Below are positions 26,474-33,573 of a stretch of DNA of 64,000 nucleotides, piece after piece. The stretch's first letter is position 1. Each line of letters starts with the position of its first letter. The position numbers and the translations under genes are program-made. The DNA is from Candidatus Bathyarchaeota archaeon (GTDB taxonomy: Archaea > Thermoproteota > Bathyarchaeia > Bathyarchaeales > Bathycorpusculaceae): the NCBI GenBank assembly GCA_026014465.1, contig JAOZID010000010.1:124001-188000 (forward strand). Reading direction: 5' to 3'. A model generated the notes under the pieces. It was not told the origin of the DNA and ran no database searches. It saw nothing but the letters and a program-made list of their open reading frames with translations.

Positions 26474-27100
26474 TTATTTTCCAGACTTTAGCTTTACATT
26501 GGTCATTGAGTATAACGCTCTCTTTGTTTCCTTCAAAATGTCAATGTCTTTTTCTAAAATGAAGGTATCAATGTCTGAAAGGGTTAGCCTTTTTAGACTA
26601 TTAACCCTAGCCCAATCTACACATTGACATACAAGCGACGGTAACTCTTCTTTTTCCTGTAATAGCATTGCTTTTTTCTTTTCATCATCTTCTTTTTGTA
26701 ACTGCAGTCTAGCTTCAATATCTGCTTGCCGTATTTTCAATTCAATCTCAGGTGGAAGAAAGAATTTTTCAACGCCTTTTTTACTCCAAAAAAGATTGGA
26801 CAACAAATGAAAGCTTATCCCATCATTTTTTGGGGATTGCTCATCTTTAAATTCTAAAATCTCTTTTGCTATTGATTCAGGGGTCGCAGTCTTCAACCAG
26901 CTAGGTACTTTAGTCTCTATTCTACCTAACACTGAGGACGGAGCTTGGACAATTTCTTCTGAAAAAGCATCCTGATTTTCCTTTGAAGGCATTTCTTGAA
27001 GACATTCAAGGAAATTAACAATCATGCATTGTTCTTCTTTCCACATCACACACTGGTTACCATGACAGGTTGTCTTAAAGAAAGGACACAAGTTCTCCAT
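26474..27100 (-). CDS. Cys-motif protein paired with a nuclease-like gene
   Basis: This 208-residue protein is not recognised. The N-terminus carries four spaced cysteines (5, 12, 17 and 25, within 'LCPFFKTTCHGNQCVMWKEE' and just after), suggesting a bound metal or Fe-S cluster. The middle is charged with a likely coiled coil (about 125-150). Its start codon overlaps the stop of the upstream nuclease-like gene (TAATG), so the pair is translationally coupled. The gene is more AT-rich than its neighbours, pointing to transfer. A defence or DNA-processing role is inferred from the partner only. Confidence 0.65.
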   Translation of the reverse strand: MENLCPFFKTTCHGNQCVMWKEEQCMIVNFLECLQEMPSKENQDAFSEEIVQAPSSVLGRIETKVPSWLKTATPESIAKEILEFKDEQSPKNDGISFHLLSNLFWSKKGVEKFFLPPEIELKIRQADIEARLQLQKEDDEKKKAMLLQEKEELPSLVCQCVDWARVNSLKRLTLSDIDTFILEKDIDILKETKRALYSMTNVKLKSGK

Positions 27101-27996
27101 TAAACATCCACCTTTTCTAACTCAGTCAATATATCACATATACGTTCATTCATAGTACGTTTAAGTGAGTTTGATAAGTTGATTAACTCGTCAAGGTTGT
27201 TTTTACAGGTTGTTTTAAGCCTATCTGCAATCGTTCCAATCTCTTGAATCGAATTAACAAGCTTTTGAAGTTCTTGTACATGTTTATTTGCTCTTGCAAT
27301 TACCTTGTTAATTTCTTCACCCTTCAGTTCTTTTTTCTTTAAAGACTCGATTTCAACAATTTTTTTGATGACATAGAATGCGAATATGTGTCCAGACCAG
27401 TTAAGTTCACTGTTGTTAACGAAAATTGCCGTTTTGTTCATTTCAGTTTTAACCGTAATGCAACTGGAACACTTTGATATCCCAGTTCGTAATGAGATAA
27501 ATATTCCATAATGAGTTCCTCTTCTTTCGATGTCTCGCCAAAACTTTTCCACCTCACTTGAAGGGACAGTGCCACTGTAGTCTTTTAGTTCTATTAAAAT
27601 AGGCGTCTTTGATACCGGAGTTGTTGCTAAAATATCTGAGTATTTTCCAATTCTTGAAACATCTTCAAAAGAATCATCCATAAAATGCTCTTTTAGACTT
27701 GCATAAACGGTTTCCACCGTCATTTTCCCTTTCTTTGTTGGAGTTGAGAGCGTTGGAATTATAAGTCTTATTTGCTCCCTTATTGTCTCAATATCCTGAC
27801 GTAGCGGTGAGAAAAATTCTTCAACTGTTTCTTTGCTTGTGCTTATTGATGCATGGGATGCAACCATTTCTCCGAGGATAATATATTTTTCAATAACTTC
27901 ATCTCTTCGTGTAAGTGTGATGTTTTCTACTATTTCTTTTGCTCGGGGGTCTTTAAGAGATATTGTTAGGCTCATTTCGTGTGCACCGGATTTCAT
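27100..27996 (-). CDS. PD-(D/E)XK-type nuclease-like protein with coiled-coil tail
   Basis: This is a 298-residue protein. A restriction-endonuclease-like core is visible: Asp121 ('GKYSDILATTPVSK') followed by Glu136-x-Lys138 ('ILIELKDYSG') with the expected spacing, then a helix 'SEVEKFWRDIERRG' and strand 'HYGIFISLRTGISK'. The C-terminal third is a long predicted coiled coil. A TATA-like sequence at about 28012-28026 makes the ATG at 27996 nearly leaderless. It is AT-rich relative to the window. It could be a DNA-end-processing, restriction or anti-phage enzyme; no helicase or methylase is linked. Confidence 0.68.
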   Translation of the reverse strand: MKSGAHEMSLTISLKDPRAKEIVENITLTRRDEVIEKYIILGEMVASHASISTSKETVEEFFSPLRQDIETIREQIRLIIPTLSTPTKKGKMTVETVYASLKEHFMDDSFEDVSRIGKYSDILATTPVSKTPILIELKDYSGTVPSSEVEKFWRDIERRGTHYGIFISLRTGISKCSSCITVKTEMNKTAIFVNNSELNWSGHIFAFYVIKKIVEIESLKKKELKGEEINKVIARANKHVQELQKLVNSIQEIGTIADRLKTTCKNNLDELINLSNSLKRTMNERICDILTELEKVDV

Positions 27997-28293
27997 GAAA
28001 GATTACCTGTAGCTAAATTATATGGCATCAATATTTAAAATTTAAAAGACTTAAGTTATCTTGGTGTCACATGTCATTTAATAATTGACTCTTATCAAAT
28101 TATGGAGCTCTATTTGATGCCTCATCATTTTGGCGGTGTGTTGGTTATGACCTGGTTTTATCTTTAGCAATATTTCTTGTTGTTATTGTTGATTCAAAGT
28201 TTCGATTTGGAGATAATGATTAAATGGTGAGGGTGCTATGTTACCGTTTAGAGTGTCTGATGGTTTGCATTGGTTGGCGATTAAGCTTTAGGC

Positions 28294-29325
28294 ATGAATG
28301 TAAGACTGTTGGGTGGTGGTTTGGGTTTGAGGTTGTTGGTTACGGGTGCTTTTGGGAATATTGGTAAGGCAGTGATAGGTGAGGCGTGTAGTCGGGGTCA
28401 TGAATTGGTGGTTTTTGAGGTGGATAATAAGAAGACTCGGAAGGCGGCTAGGCAGTACAAAGACAGAATAGCTGGTGTGGTTTTTGGTGATATCAGAGAT
28501 TTTGGGTCGGTTAAAGCTGCGGTTGCTCAGTCTGATGCGGTGATTCATCTTGCGGCGATAATTCCTCCGTTATCAAAAAAGAACCGTGACCTCACAATGG
28601 CGGTTAATTACGGTGGCACCGAAAACCTGCTAAAAGCAATCCAAACAGCTAACCCGGGTATGCCGCTTGTTTTTACTTCCTCGGCAAGCGTCATGGGACC
28701 TACCCAGCATCAAAACAGGCTGGTCAACCGAAATGACCCCCTAGTTGTTACGGGGAATTATGAAGAATCGAAAATCAAATGTGAAGAACTCCTAAAACGC
28801 AGCGCGGATAACTATCTTGTTTTCAGACTTGCTGGGGTGCTTCCAACTTTCTCGCCGTGGTCCTTTAGAGACGTCTTCCCTTTGCTGGAAGAGATTTTTG
28901 ATATGCACCCAGATATGCGACTTGAAATGATAACCGCCCAAGACGTCGCCACCGCATTAGTCACTGGCGCCGAAAAACTAAAAACGAAAGCCACACCCAA
29001 AAACCAAGCCTACATCCTTGGCGGCGGAGAAAAAAACGGCTGGCAACTCCACGGCAAACAATTCCTCTCATCCTTCTTTGGCGCATTCTCCTTACCCCTA
29101 CCCGACACAAAATACTTCACCCCAAACATCAACACCTACCACCTAGACTGGTACGACACCAAAAAAGCCCAACAAGAATTCAACTTCCAAAACCACACCC
29201 TAACCCAGTACCTGCAACAACTACAAAAATCCGCCCGACCCTTCAAACTACCCATAACACTGCTCCGACGATTCATCCTAAAAAAACTCACACAAATGTC
29301 CCCCTACCACCCCCAAAACGGTTAA
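28294..29325 (+). CDS. NAD(P)-dependent epimerase/dehydratase (extended SDR)
   Basis: This is a 343-residue Rossmann enzyme. The nucleotide motif is 'LLVTGAFGNIGKAVI', the middle motif 'VIHLAAIIPP', and the catalytic Tyr-x3-Lys lies in 'GNYEESKIKCEEL' after a Ser-rich strand 'PLVFTSSASVMGP'. The substrate is probably a nucleotide sugar or related carbonyl compound, not determinable here. The start may be ATG 28294 or TTG 28327 (the latter has GGTGGT upstream). The gene shows an extreme switch in codon style: TTG-rich leucines in its first 300 bp and none in its last 350 bp. Confidence 0.85.
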   Translation: MNVRLLGGGLGLRLLVTGAFGNIGKAVIGEACSRGHELVVFEVDNKKTRKAARQYKDRIAGVVFGDIRDFGSVKAAVAQSDAVIHLAAIIPPLSKKNRDLTMAVNYGGTENLLKAIQTANPGMPLVFTSSASVMGPTQHQNRLVNRNDPLVVTGNYEESKIKCEELLKRSADNYLVFRLAGVLPTFSPWSFRDVFPLLEEIFDMHPDMRLEMITAQDVATALVTGAEKLKTKATPKNQAYILGGGEKNGWQLHGKQFLSSFFGAFSLPLPDTKYFTPNINTYHLDWYDTKKAQQEFNFQNHTLTQYLQQLQKSARPFKLPITLLRRFILKKLTQMSPYHPQNG

Positions 29326-29509
29326 AGCCTGACCTGCTGGCGGTTAGGTGGGCGTGGCGTTTTCGCATTACTACTGGGCATAGAAGCGAACCATAATTTA
29401 TCAAAATGTGAACTGGAAAATTACTGGGCGCATGGATGGAAGATACTTTGCGTCTGTTAAATGGAAGCGGAGCTATCCCTAAAAATGAATCTTTAGTCCA
29501 AATAAAGGG

Positions 29510-30496
29510 TTAGTTAAGCTGTAATGCATGAAGCAAGTGTTTCATGGAGTTATGGTCAAGCGGATATTCTGTATTTGGATTGGGTAGCAAATACGTATTT
29601 CCACAATACATGATTATTACACCGCTTAGATATTTGGCTTCATTCTCATAAAAAATCCCTGTTTTGTCGGGATTTATTGATAAATTCTCTAACCCTGAAT
29701 CTGTATATAATTCAAATATCGTTTTTCTAGCAGCAATTGAATTTCCATACAAAGCTCTTTTGTAATCAGTTATATCATATTCCCACTTTTCACAATCAAT
29801 AACACAAAAAACTGGAGAATATGCCTTGAACTGTTTGTTTTTCTTATCAAAAACACTGCGAATTTTCCTCCTTATCTGCTCAGAGACAACGTTACTTTTT
29901 AGTTGGCAAAAAGATAAAGGTGTGGATTCTGTTGTGCCATCAAGACGATTCTTATATATTTTGATTTCATAGCCTGCTGCTGGAAAGCATCCAGTTATCC
30001 CCGCGCCTATCTTAGCTTTGATTTCCTCAAGTAATTTATCTTCCTGATATTCGTTAAGCTCAAGACTATCGTCAAAAGTAATTTGAACCCTTAAATCGGA
30101 TTTAATTCGTCCAATTTCGCCCATAAGACGACCTATATCCACGGGGGTTTTAATCAATCCGACTTCAAAATACACATTTTTTCCCAGCAGACATGTTTTT
30201 AAGTCAGGCGTGGCTTTGCCCGCTTTGCCATTTTCTTCCCTAATAAATTCTGGTTTTAAACTTTTTATTTTTCTAGCAAACTCTAATTCGACAATGTAGC
30301 TTTCCCAATTATTGTCCCTTTTATTCTTTATTCTATTAATTTTATGCTGGATATTTTGTAATCCTTCACTTTCTTGTAATAACCTTTCTATGTGACCTTT
30401 ATAGGTTGGGACCAGTTCAAACCTTTTAACTAGTGGGTGGTCTTTCTCAAAGTCTCCAATGAACTTTTTGAGAAATGGATAATTTGTGTAGTCCAT
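29510..30496 (-). CDS. Uncharacterised protein with degenerate nuclease-like core
   Basis: This 328-residue protein is of unknown family. A possible PD-(D/E)XK-like core is seen: Glu residues in 'NWESYIVELEFARKI', 'KATPDLK' with Asp98, then 'VYFEVGLIK' with Glu111, where the usual Lys is displaced. The rest is alpha/beta with no other motif. It is AT-rich, stands alone, and its start lies about 155 bp from the 3' end of the RNase P RNA gene, a type of site often used by integrating elements. No integrase is present. Confidence 0.55.
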   Translation of the reverse strand: MDYTNYPFLKKFIGDFEKDHPLVKRFELVPTYKGHIERLLQESEGLQNIQHKINRIKNKRDNNWESYIVELEFARKIKSLKPEFIREENGKAGKATPDLKTCLLGKNVYFEVGLIKTPVDIGRLMGEIGRIKSDLRVQITFDDSLELNEYQEDKLLEEIKAKIGAGITGCFPAAGYEIKIYKNRLDGTTESTPLSFCQLKSNVVSEQIRRKIRSVFDKKNKQFKAYSPVFCVIDCEKWEYDITDYKRALYGNSIAARKTIFELYTDSGLENLSINPDKTGIFYENEAKYLSGVIIMYCGNTYLLPNPNTEYPLDHNSMKHLLHALQLN

Positions 30497-30651
30497 ACCG
30501 CGAATTATAATCGATCTTGTTTATAGAACCTTGTTTTTTCTTTTCTAAGAACATGGAAAACGGAAATAATGATGCAAAACTAGGTGTGTTAGTGAAATAG
30601 GCTGGTGTGTTGGTTGTAACCCGCTTTTTGTTTTTTGTGGCATTTGGCTTA

Positions 30652-30906
30652 TCGGGCTACCTGCGCCTTCTGGTAGATGCTTCATCGGCGCTTGTTTGCC
30701 CTTTCCACTTGCAGGTCAGCCGTTTCACCGTGCCTTCCCAGCGGACTCTACGTCTGGACGTGTCATTGACGTGTCTGGGGGGACGTTCGTTTCTGCTCTG
30801 TTGCCAAGCCTCTCGGCTTCCCCGTTTGGGGTGCAATTCTACGTGTGAGCGGAGTTTCCTCAGACCTCCAAAGGTCCGAAAGCCACACACCAACTCACCA
30901 GCCCAA
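30652..30906 (-). ncRNA. rnpB: RNase P RNA (archaeal)
   Basis: This is the catalytic RNA that trims tRNA 5' leaders. Read on the minus strand, P1 is TTGGGCT (30906-30900) with AGCCCGA (30658-30652). P3 is the hairpin GACCT-TTGG-AGGTC. The universally conserved region follows as CTGAGGAAACTCCGCTC, then small hairpins CCCC-AAAC-GGGG and AAGCC-GAGA-GGCTT. The conserved CAACAGAGCAGAAACGA, GGTGAAACGGCTGA, GGAAAGGGCAAAC and GATGAAGCATC stretches come next. The length of about 255 nt is at the short end for the class. It has its own TATA box. Open reading frames crossing it on either strand are artefacts. Confidence 0.93.
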
Positions 30907-30929
30907 CCACAAAAACGGGTGCAGGCAAA

Positions 30930-30937
30930 TAAATATA
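30930..30937 (-). promoter_or_regulatory. TATA box of the RNase P RNA gene
   Basis: TATATTTA on the minus strand is centred about 26 bp upstream of the predicted RNA 5' end at 30906, the canonical archaeal spacing. Confidence 0.75.
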
Positions 30938-30963
30938 CCCACAGAAAAGGCTTTGAAACGCGG

Positions 30964-31497
30964 TTATTCTCGCCAGTGTTGGGGCTTGTTTAGGGCTTCA
31001 CAGCAAACTATTGTGCCTTTGACGCTGCCCAAAACGTTCGGGCGAAGCTCCTGCACCATCCAAGCATCCGCAACCTCCTTGGGAATCGGGAACGGTGCCT
31101 GCAAACCAAACTTTGCCGCGGGCGTAAACCCCGCTTTAGGATAATACGCAGGGTGACCTAACACAAAAACCAGCTCAACGCCTGATTTTTTGAGGTATGC
31201 TAAGCCGTGTTTGATGAGGTTTTTGCCGACTTTTTGGTTTTGGAATTTGGGAACGACGGCAAGGGGTGCTAGAAGCGAGATTTTTACGTGGGGCTCGTTG
31301 GGCAGGGCTCCTTTGGTGAATAGGATGTGTCCTGCGGGTTGGTTGTCGATGTACGCGAGGAGCGATAGCAGCGGCTTTGCGGTGGGGTCAAAGAGCATGT
31401 CACGGGTCAGGTTTGCTTCCTTATCGTACCCAAACGCTTCACGCTCAACAAACAAAACATCCTCAAGATCAACCTCTCTTGCTTCTCGTATCTGCAA
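30964..31497 (-). CDS. GNAT-family N-acetyltransferase
   Basis: This 177-residue acetyltransferase resembles the YhbS-like group. The acetyl-CoA motif is 'LAVVPKFQNQKVGKNLIKHG', preceded by the strand 'HVKISLLAPLAV' and followed by 'VFVLGHPAYYPKAGFTPA'. The acceptor substrate is unknown. The start is TTG at 31497 with GGAAGG upstream, and a TATA box (TTATAAAG) near 31538-31547 predicts a short leader. It lies just upstream of the RNase P RNA on the same strand. Confidence 0.85.
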   Translation of the reverse strand: MQIREAREVDLEDVLFVEREAFGYDKEANLTRDMLFDPTAKPLLSLLAYIDNQPAGHILFTKGALPNEPHVKISLLAPLAVVPKFQNQKVGKNLIKHGLAYLKKSGVELVFVLGHPAYYPKAGFTPAAKFGLQAPFPIPKEVADAWMVQELRPNVLGSVKGTIVCCEALNKPQHWRE

Positions 31498-31817
31498 TGC
31501 ATCAAACCTTCCTTGCAGTACCTATACTTTACAGTCTTTATAAGAACCCAGCAGCCTCACGCCGACGAGCAATCAAACAACAAAAAATACTCGCAACCTT
31601 CTGCAGACAAAACAAAACAGAACCTAACAAAACCCGCCACTTTCACCAACCTATTAGCCGCCTAATAGCATCCAAGTTTTAATTCTATGCAGAAAAGGGG
31701 GGAGGGGGTCTATATTTTTGCTGTTTCTCAGGTTGGGTTTGTGGGTTCAAAATCCGTTGTCCTGTGCGTGTTTGGTTGATAGTAAGTGTTAACTATTGCG
31801 TTGGCTTTTAGGCGGTT
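31498..31817. other. 320-bp divergent intergenic region with repeat copy 2
   Basis: This region separates the GNAT (minus) and the Fap7-like gene (plus). It holds the GNAT TATA box near 31538-31547, the C-tract element at 31673-31709, and a TATATTTT stretch at about 31711-31718 that may drive the kinase gene with a long leader. No small gene is evident. Confidence 0.5.
31673..31709 (-). repeat. Dispersed intergenic element, copy 2
   Basis: On the minus strand it reads five C, T, six C, TTTTCTGCATA, G, AATTAAAA, C, TTG. It differs from copy 1 (12871-12908, plus) by one C and two substitutions. Downstream it carries GGCTAATAGGTTGG (31658-31645), matching GGCTAATCGGTTGG in copy 1 after an extra 12 bp or so. 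Confidence 0.75.
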
Positions 31818-32405
31818 ATGAATAGGCGTGTCATAGTGGTTACGGGAACTCCTGCAGTTGGGAAAACTACGTTGTCTAAGCAGCTTGCAGAGGATTTGTC
31901 TGCTCGATATGTTAATTTGACGGAGCTGGCGAAATCTGAGCGGTTGCTTGTGGGCAAAGACCCCGACCGTGACACCCAAATCATCGACGAAGACAAGGTG
32001 CGCCAAAAACTCGCCCAGCTGCTCCAGCAAACCCCAAACGCCGATTTCATCGTTGATGGGCACTACGCCGCCGCAGTAACGCCCCCAGACGCGGTGACCC
32101 AAGTGCTGGTGCTTAGGCGCCACCCCAAAGAACTCCACGCCCAAATGCAGCAAAAAGGCTTTAGCACCCAAAAAATCCAAGAAAACCTCACCGCCGAAAT
32201 CCTTGACGCCTGCCTCGTTGAAGCCCTAGCGCATCAATCCAAAGAAAAAATCTGCGAACTTGACCTCACTGGCAAAAACGTAGAGCAAAGCCTCAAAGCC
32301 GTCCACGATGTGCTTGCAGGCAAAGCCCCCTGTGTTGTGGGCATGATTGATTGGATTGCGGTTTTAGAAAAAGAAGGCGTTGTGGATGAGTATTTGCGCT
32401 TTTAG
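31818..32405 (+). CDS. Fap7/AK6-type adenylate kinase
   Basis: This 195-residue P-loop kinase has Walker A 'VVTGTPAVGKTTLSKQL' at the N-terminus and an NMP-binding/lid layout of the AK6 (Fap7, hCINAP) group, with 'FIVDGHYAAAV' and 'VLVLRRHPKELHAQM'. In eukaryotes and archaea Fap7 binds ribosomal protein S11/uS11 and aids small-subunit maturation besides having adenylate kinase activity. It is transcribed alone; the neighbouring genes are convergent or divergent. Confidence 0.85.
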   Translation: MNRRVIVVTGTPAVGKTTLSKQLAEDLSARYVNLTELAKSERLLVGKDPDRDTQIIDEDKVRQKLAQLLQQTPNADFIVDGHYAAAVTPPDAVTQVLVLRRHPKELHAQMQQKGFSTQKIQENLTAEILDACLVEALAHQSKEKICELDLTGKNVEQSLKAVHDVLAGKAPCVVGMIDWIAVLEKEGVVDEYLRF

Positions 32406-32410
32406 CGGGG

Positions 32411-32764
32411 TTATTGTAGGCTGCGGGTTATTTTGTATATGGTGATGAGTGTGATTTTGCGTCGGTTGGAGTAGGATTTTGCGTGGTCGCTGAATTTTTC
32501 GCCTATCATGATTGGGTTTGATAATCCGATGTCGGCGGAGGCGGTGTCGAGGTTGATGATGACGTTGACGCCTATAGTGCGGTTCCAGTCTCGTATCCAA
32601 ACGGCTTGTTCGCCGGGTCCTTTTTGCACGATAAGGTCAAACTGTCGGGTAATTCCGCTGTAACCGTCTATGGCAACTGCTTCGCTCTTCACTTGGAATC
32701 CCTCTTTTTTGAAGTACCGCAACGAAAGCTCCATCAAACGCGGCTTCTCAGCTATACTTGTCAC
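32411..32764 (-). CDS. Small conserved archaeal protein, possible Mrr-like fold
   Basis: This 117-residue protein is convergent with the kinase gene (5 bp apart). After a helix (about 8-20), strands 'FQVKSEAVAIDGYSGITRQF' and 'DLIVQKGPGEQAVWIRDWNR' resemble the core of Mrr-type restriction-endonuclease folds, with Asp in FDLIV. The expected E/Q-x-K is not present ('WIRDWNR' stands there), so activity is doubtful. The final third, 'PIMIGEKFSDHAKSYSNRRK', is basic and could bind nucleic acid. Function unknown. Confidence 0.5.
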   Translation of the reverse strand: MTSIAEKPRLMELSLRYFKKEGFQVKSEAVAIDGYSGITRQFDLIVQKGPGEQAVWIRDWNRTIGVNVIINLDTASADIGLSNPIMIGEKFSDHAKSYSNRRKITLITIYKITRSLQ

Positions 32765-32833
32765 TATGCACGTTCCCCAATAACATTATCTAACTGTATG
32801 TGGAAAAGGCTTTCGCTAAAAAAGTGACTAAAC

Positions 32834-33067
32834 ATGCCCTCGACGCTTATAGTTGAATGCCCAAACTGCGGCGGCTTACTTATGGCAGCATCCGACAAGA
32901 AAACCCGCACCTGCCCGTACTGCACCAAACGAATCAGCCTGCATAAAGCCAAACGCGTAGCAGCTGCACAAAACGTTTTCGAAGCCTCAAACATGCTGCG
33001 CATACTCAAAAGCCAACGGCAAACAAAAAAGAAACCACAAAAAAAGGATTATTTGGAGCGGCTGTAG
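32834..33067 (+). CDS. Zinc-ribbon protein (DUF1922-like)
   Basis: This 77-residue protein has two CxxC knuckles ('VECPNCGGLL', 'RTCPYCTKRI') forming a zinc ribbon, and then a basic helix ('LHKAKRVAAAQNVFEASNML'). The layout fits archaeal DUF1922. It is a likely nucleic-acid or protein-binding adaptor. Its last 19 bases overlap the 3' end of the convergent PEBP gene. Confidence 0.8.
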   Translation: MPSTLIVECPNCGGLLMAASDKKTRTCPYCTKRISLHKAKRVAAAQNVFEASNMLRILKSQRQTKKKPQKKDYLERL

Positions 33068-33495
33068 AGCCCCATCAACTCGCCCTGAGCTAGGATGTGT
33101 CCTTGCATTGCTTTTTCCAAATCGGCTTTCGTGGTTACTTTTGCATCGAGGTTTAGCTGAGTGTCGAGTGCGTAGACTTTGAAGAAGTAACGGTGGGTTC
33201 CAGAGGGCGGGCATGGACCCATATATGATGCTTGCTTGTCACTGTTAAGCCCCTGCGCGCCTGCAACCGCGTTCTCCGCAATCGTACCCGTGGGCGGTAT
33301 ATTCCACATCAGCCAGTGGTCAAAGGTTCCCATCGGAGCATCAGGGTCATCCACTATTAACGCCAAGCTTTTGGCGTCTTTTGGTATGCCCTCAACAGTC
33401 AAAGGCGGACTGATGTCTTCGCCATCACACGTGTACTTGCTTGGTATACTCTTGTTATGTTCAAAAGCCGAACTTTTAACCGTCAAACTCGCCAT
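33049..33495 (-). CDS. YbhB/YbcL (PEBP) family protein
   Basis: This is a 148-residue cytoplasmic protein of the phosphatidylethanolamine-binding/Raf-kinase-inhibitor fold. Signature motifs are 'YTCDGEDISPPLTVEG', 'LIVDDPDAPMGTFDHWLMWN' and 'GPCPPSGTHRYFFKVYALD', which form the anion-binding pocket. The physiological role in prokaryotes is unresolved. It is monocistronic. Confidence 0.93.
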   Translation of the reverse strand: MASLTVKSSAFEHNKSIPSKYTCDGEDISPPLTVEGIPKDAKSLALIVDDPDAPMGTFDHWLMWNIPPTGTIAENAVAGAQGLNSDKQASYMGPCPPSGTHRYFFKVYALDTQLNLDAKVTTKADLEKAMQGHILAQGELMGLYSRSK

Positions 33496-33573
33496 TCAAA
33501 ATCACCTAACACAACCCTGCTAACCCAATGCAACCTCAAAAACCTATCTAACCGCCGCCTTTTGCCATGTGGT

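Noticed and set aside
30607-30993. 128-codon plus-strand and 78-codon minus-strand reading frames
   Set aside because: Both lie over the RNase P RNA gene; the sequence is explained by conserved RNA segments and the translated products look like no protein.
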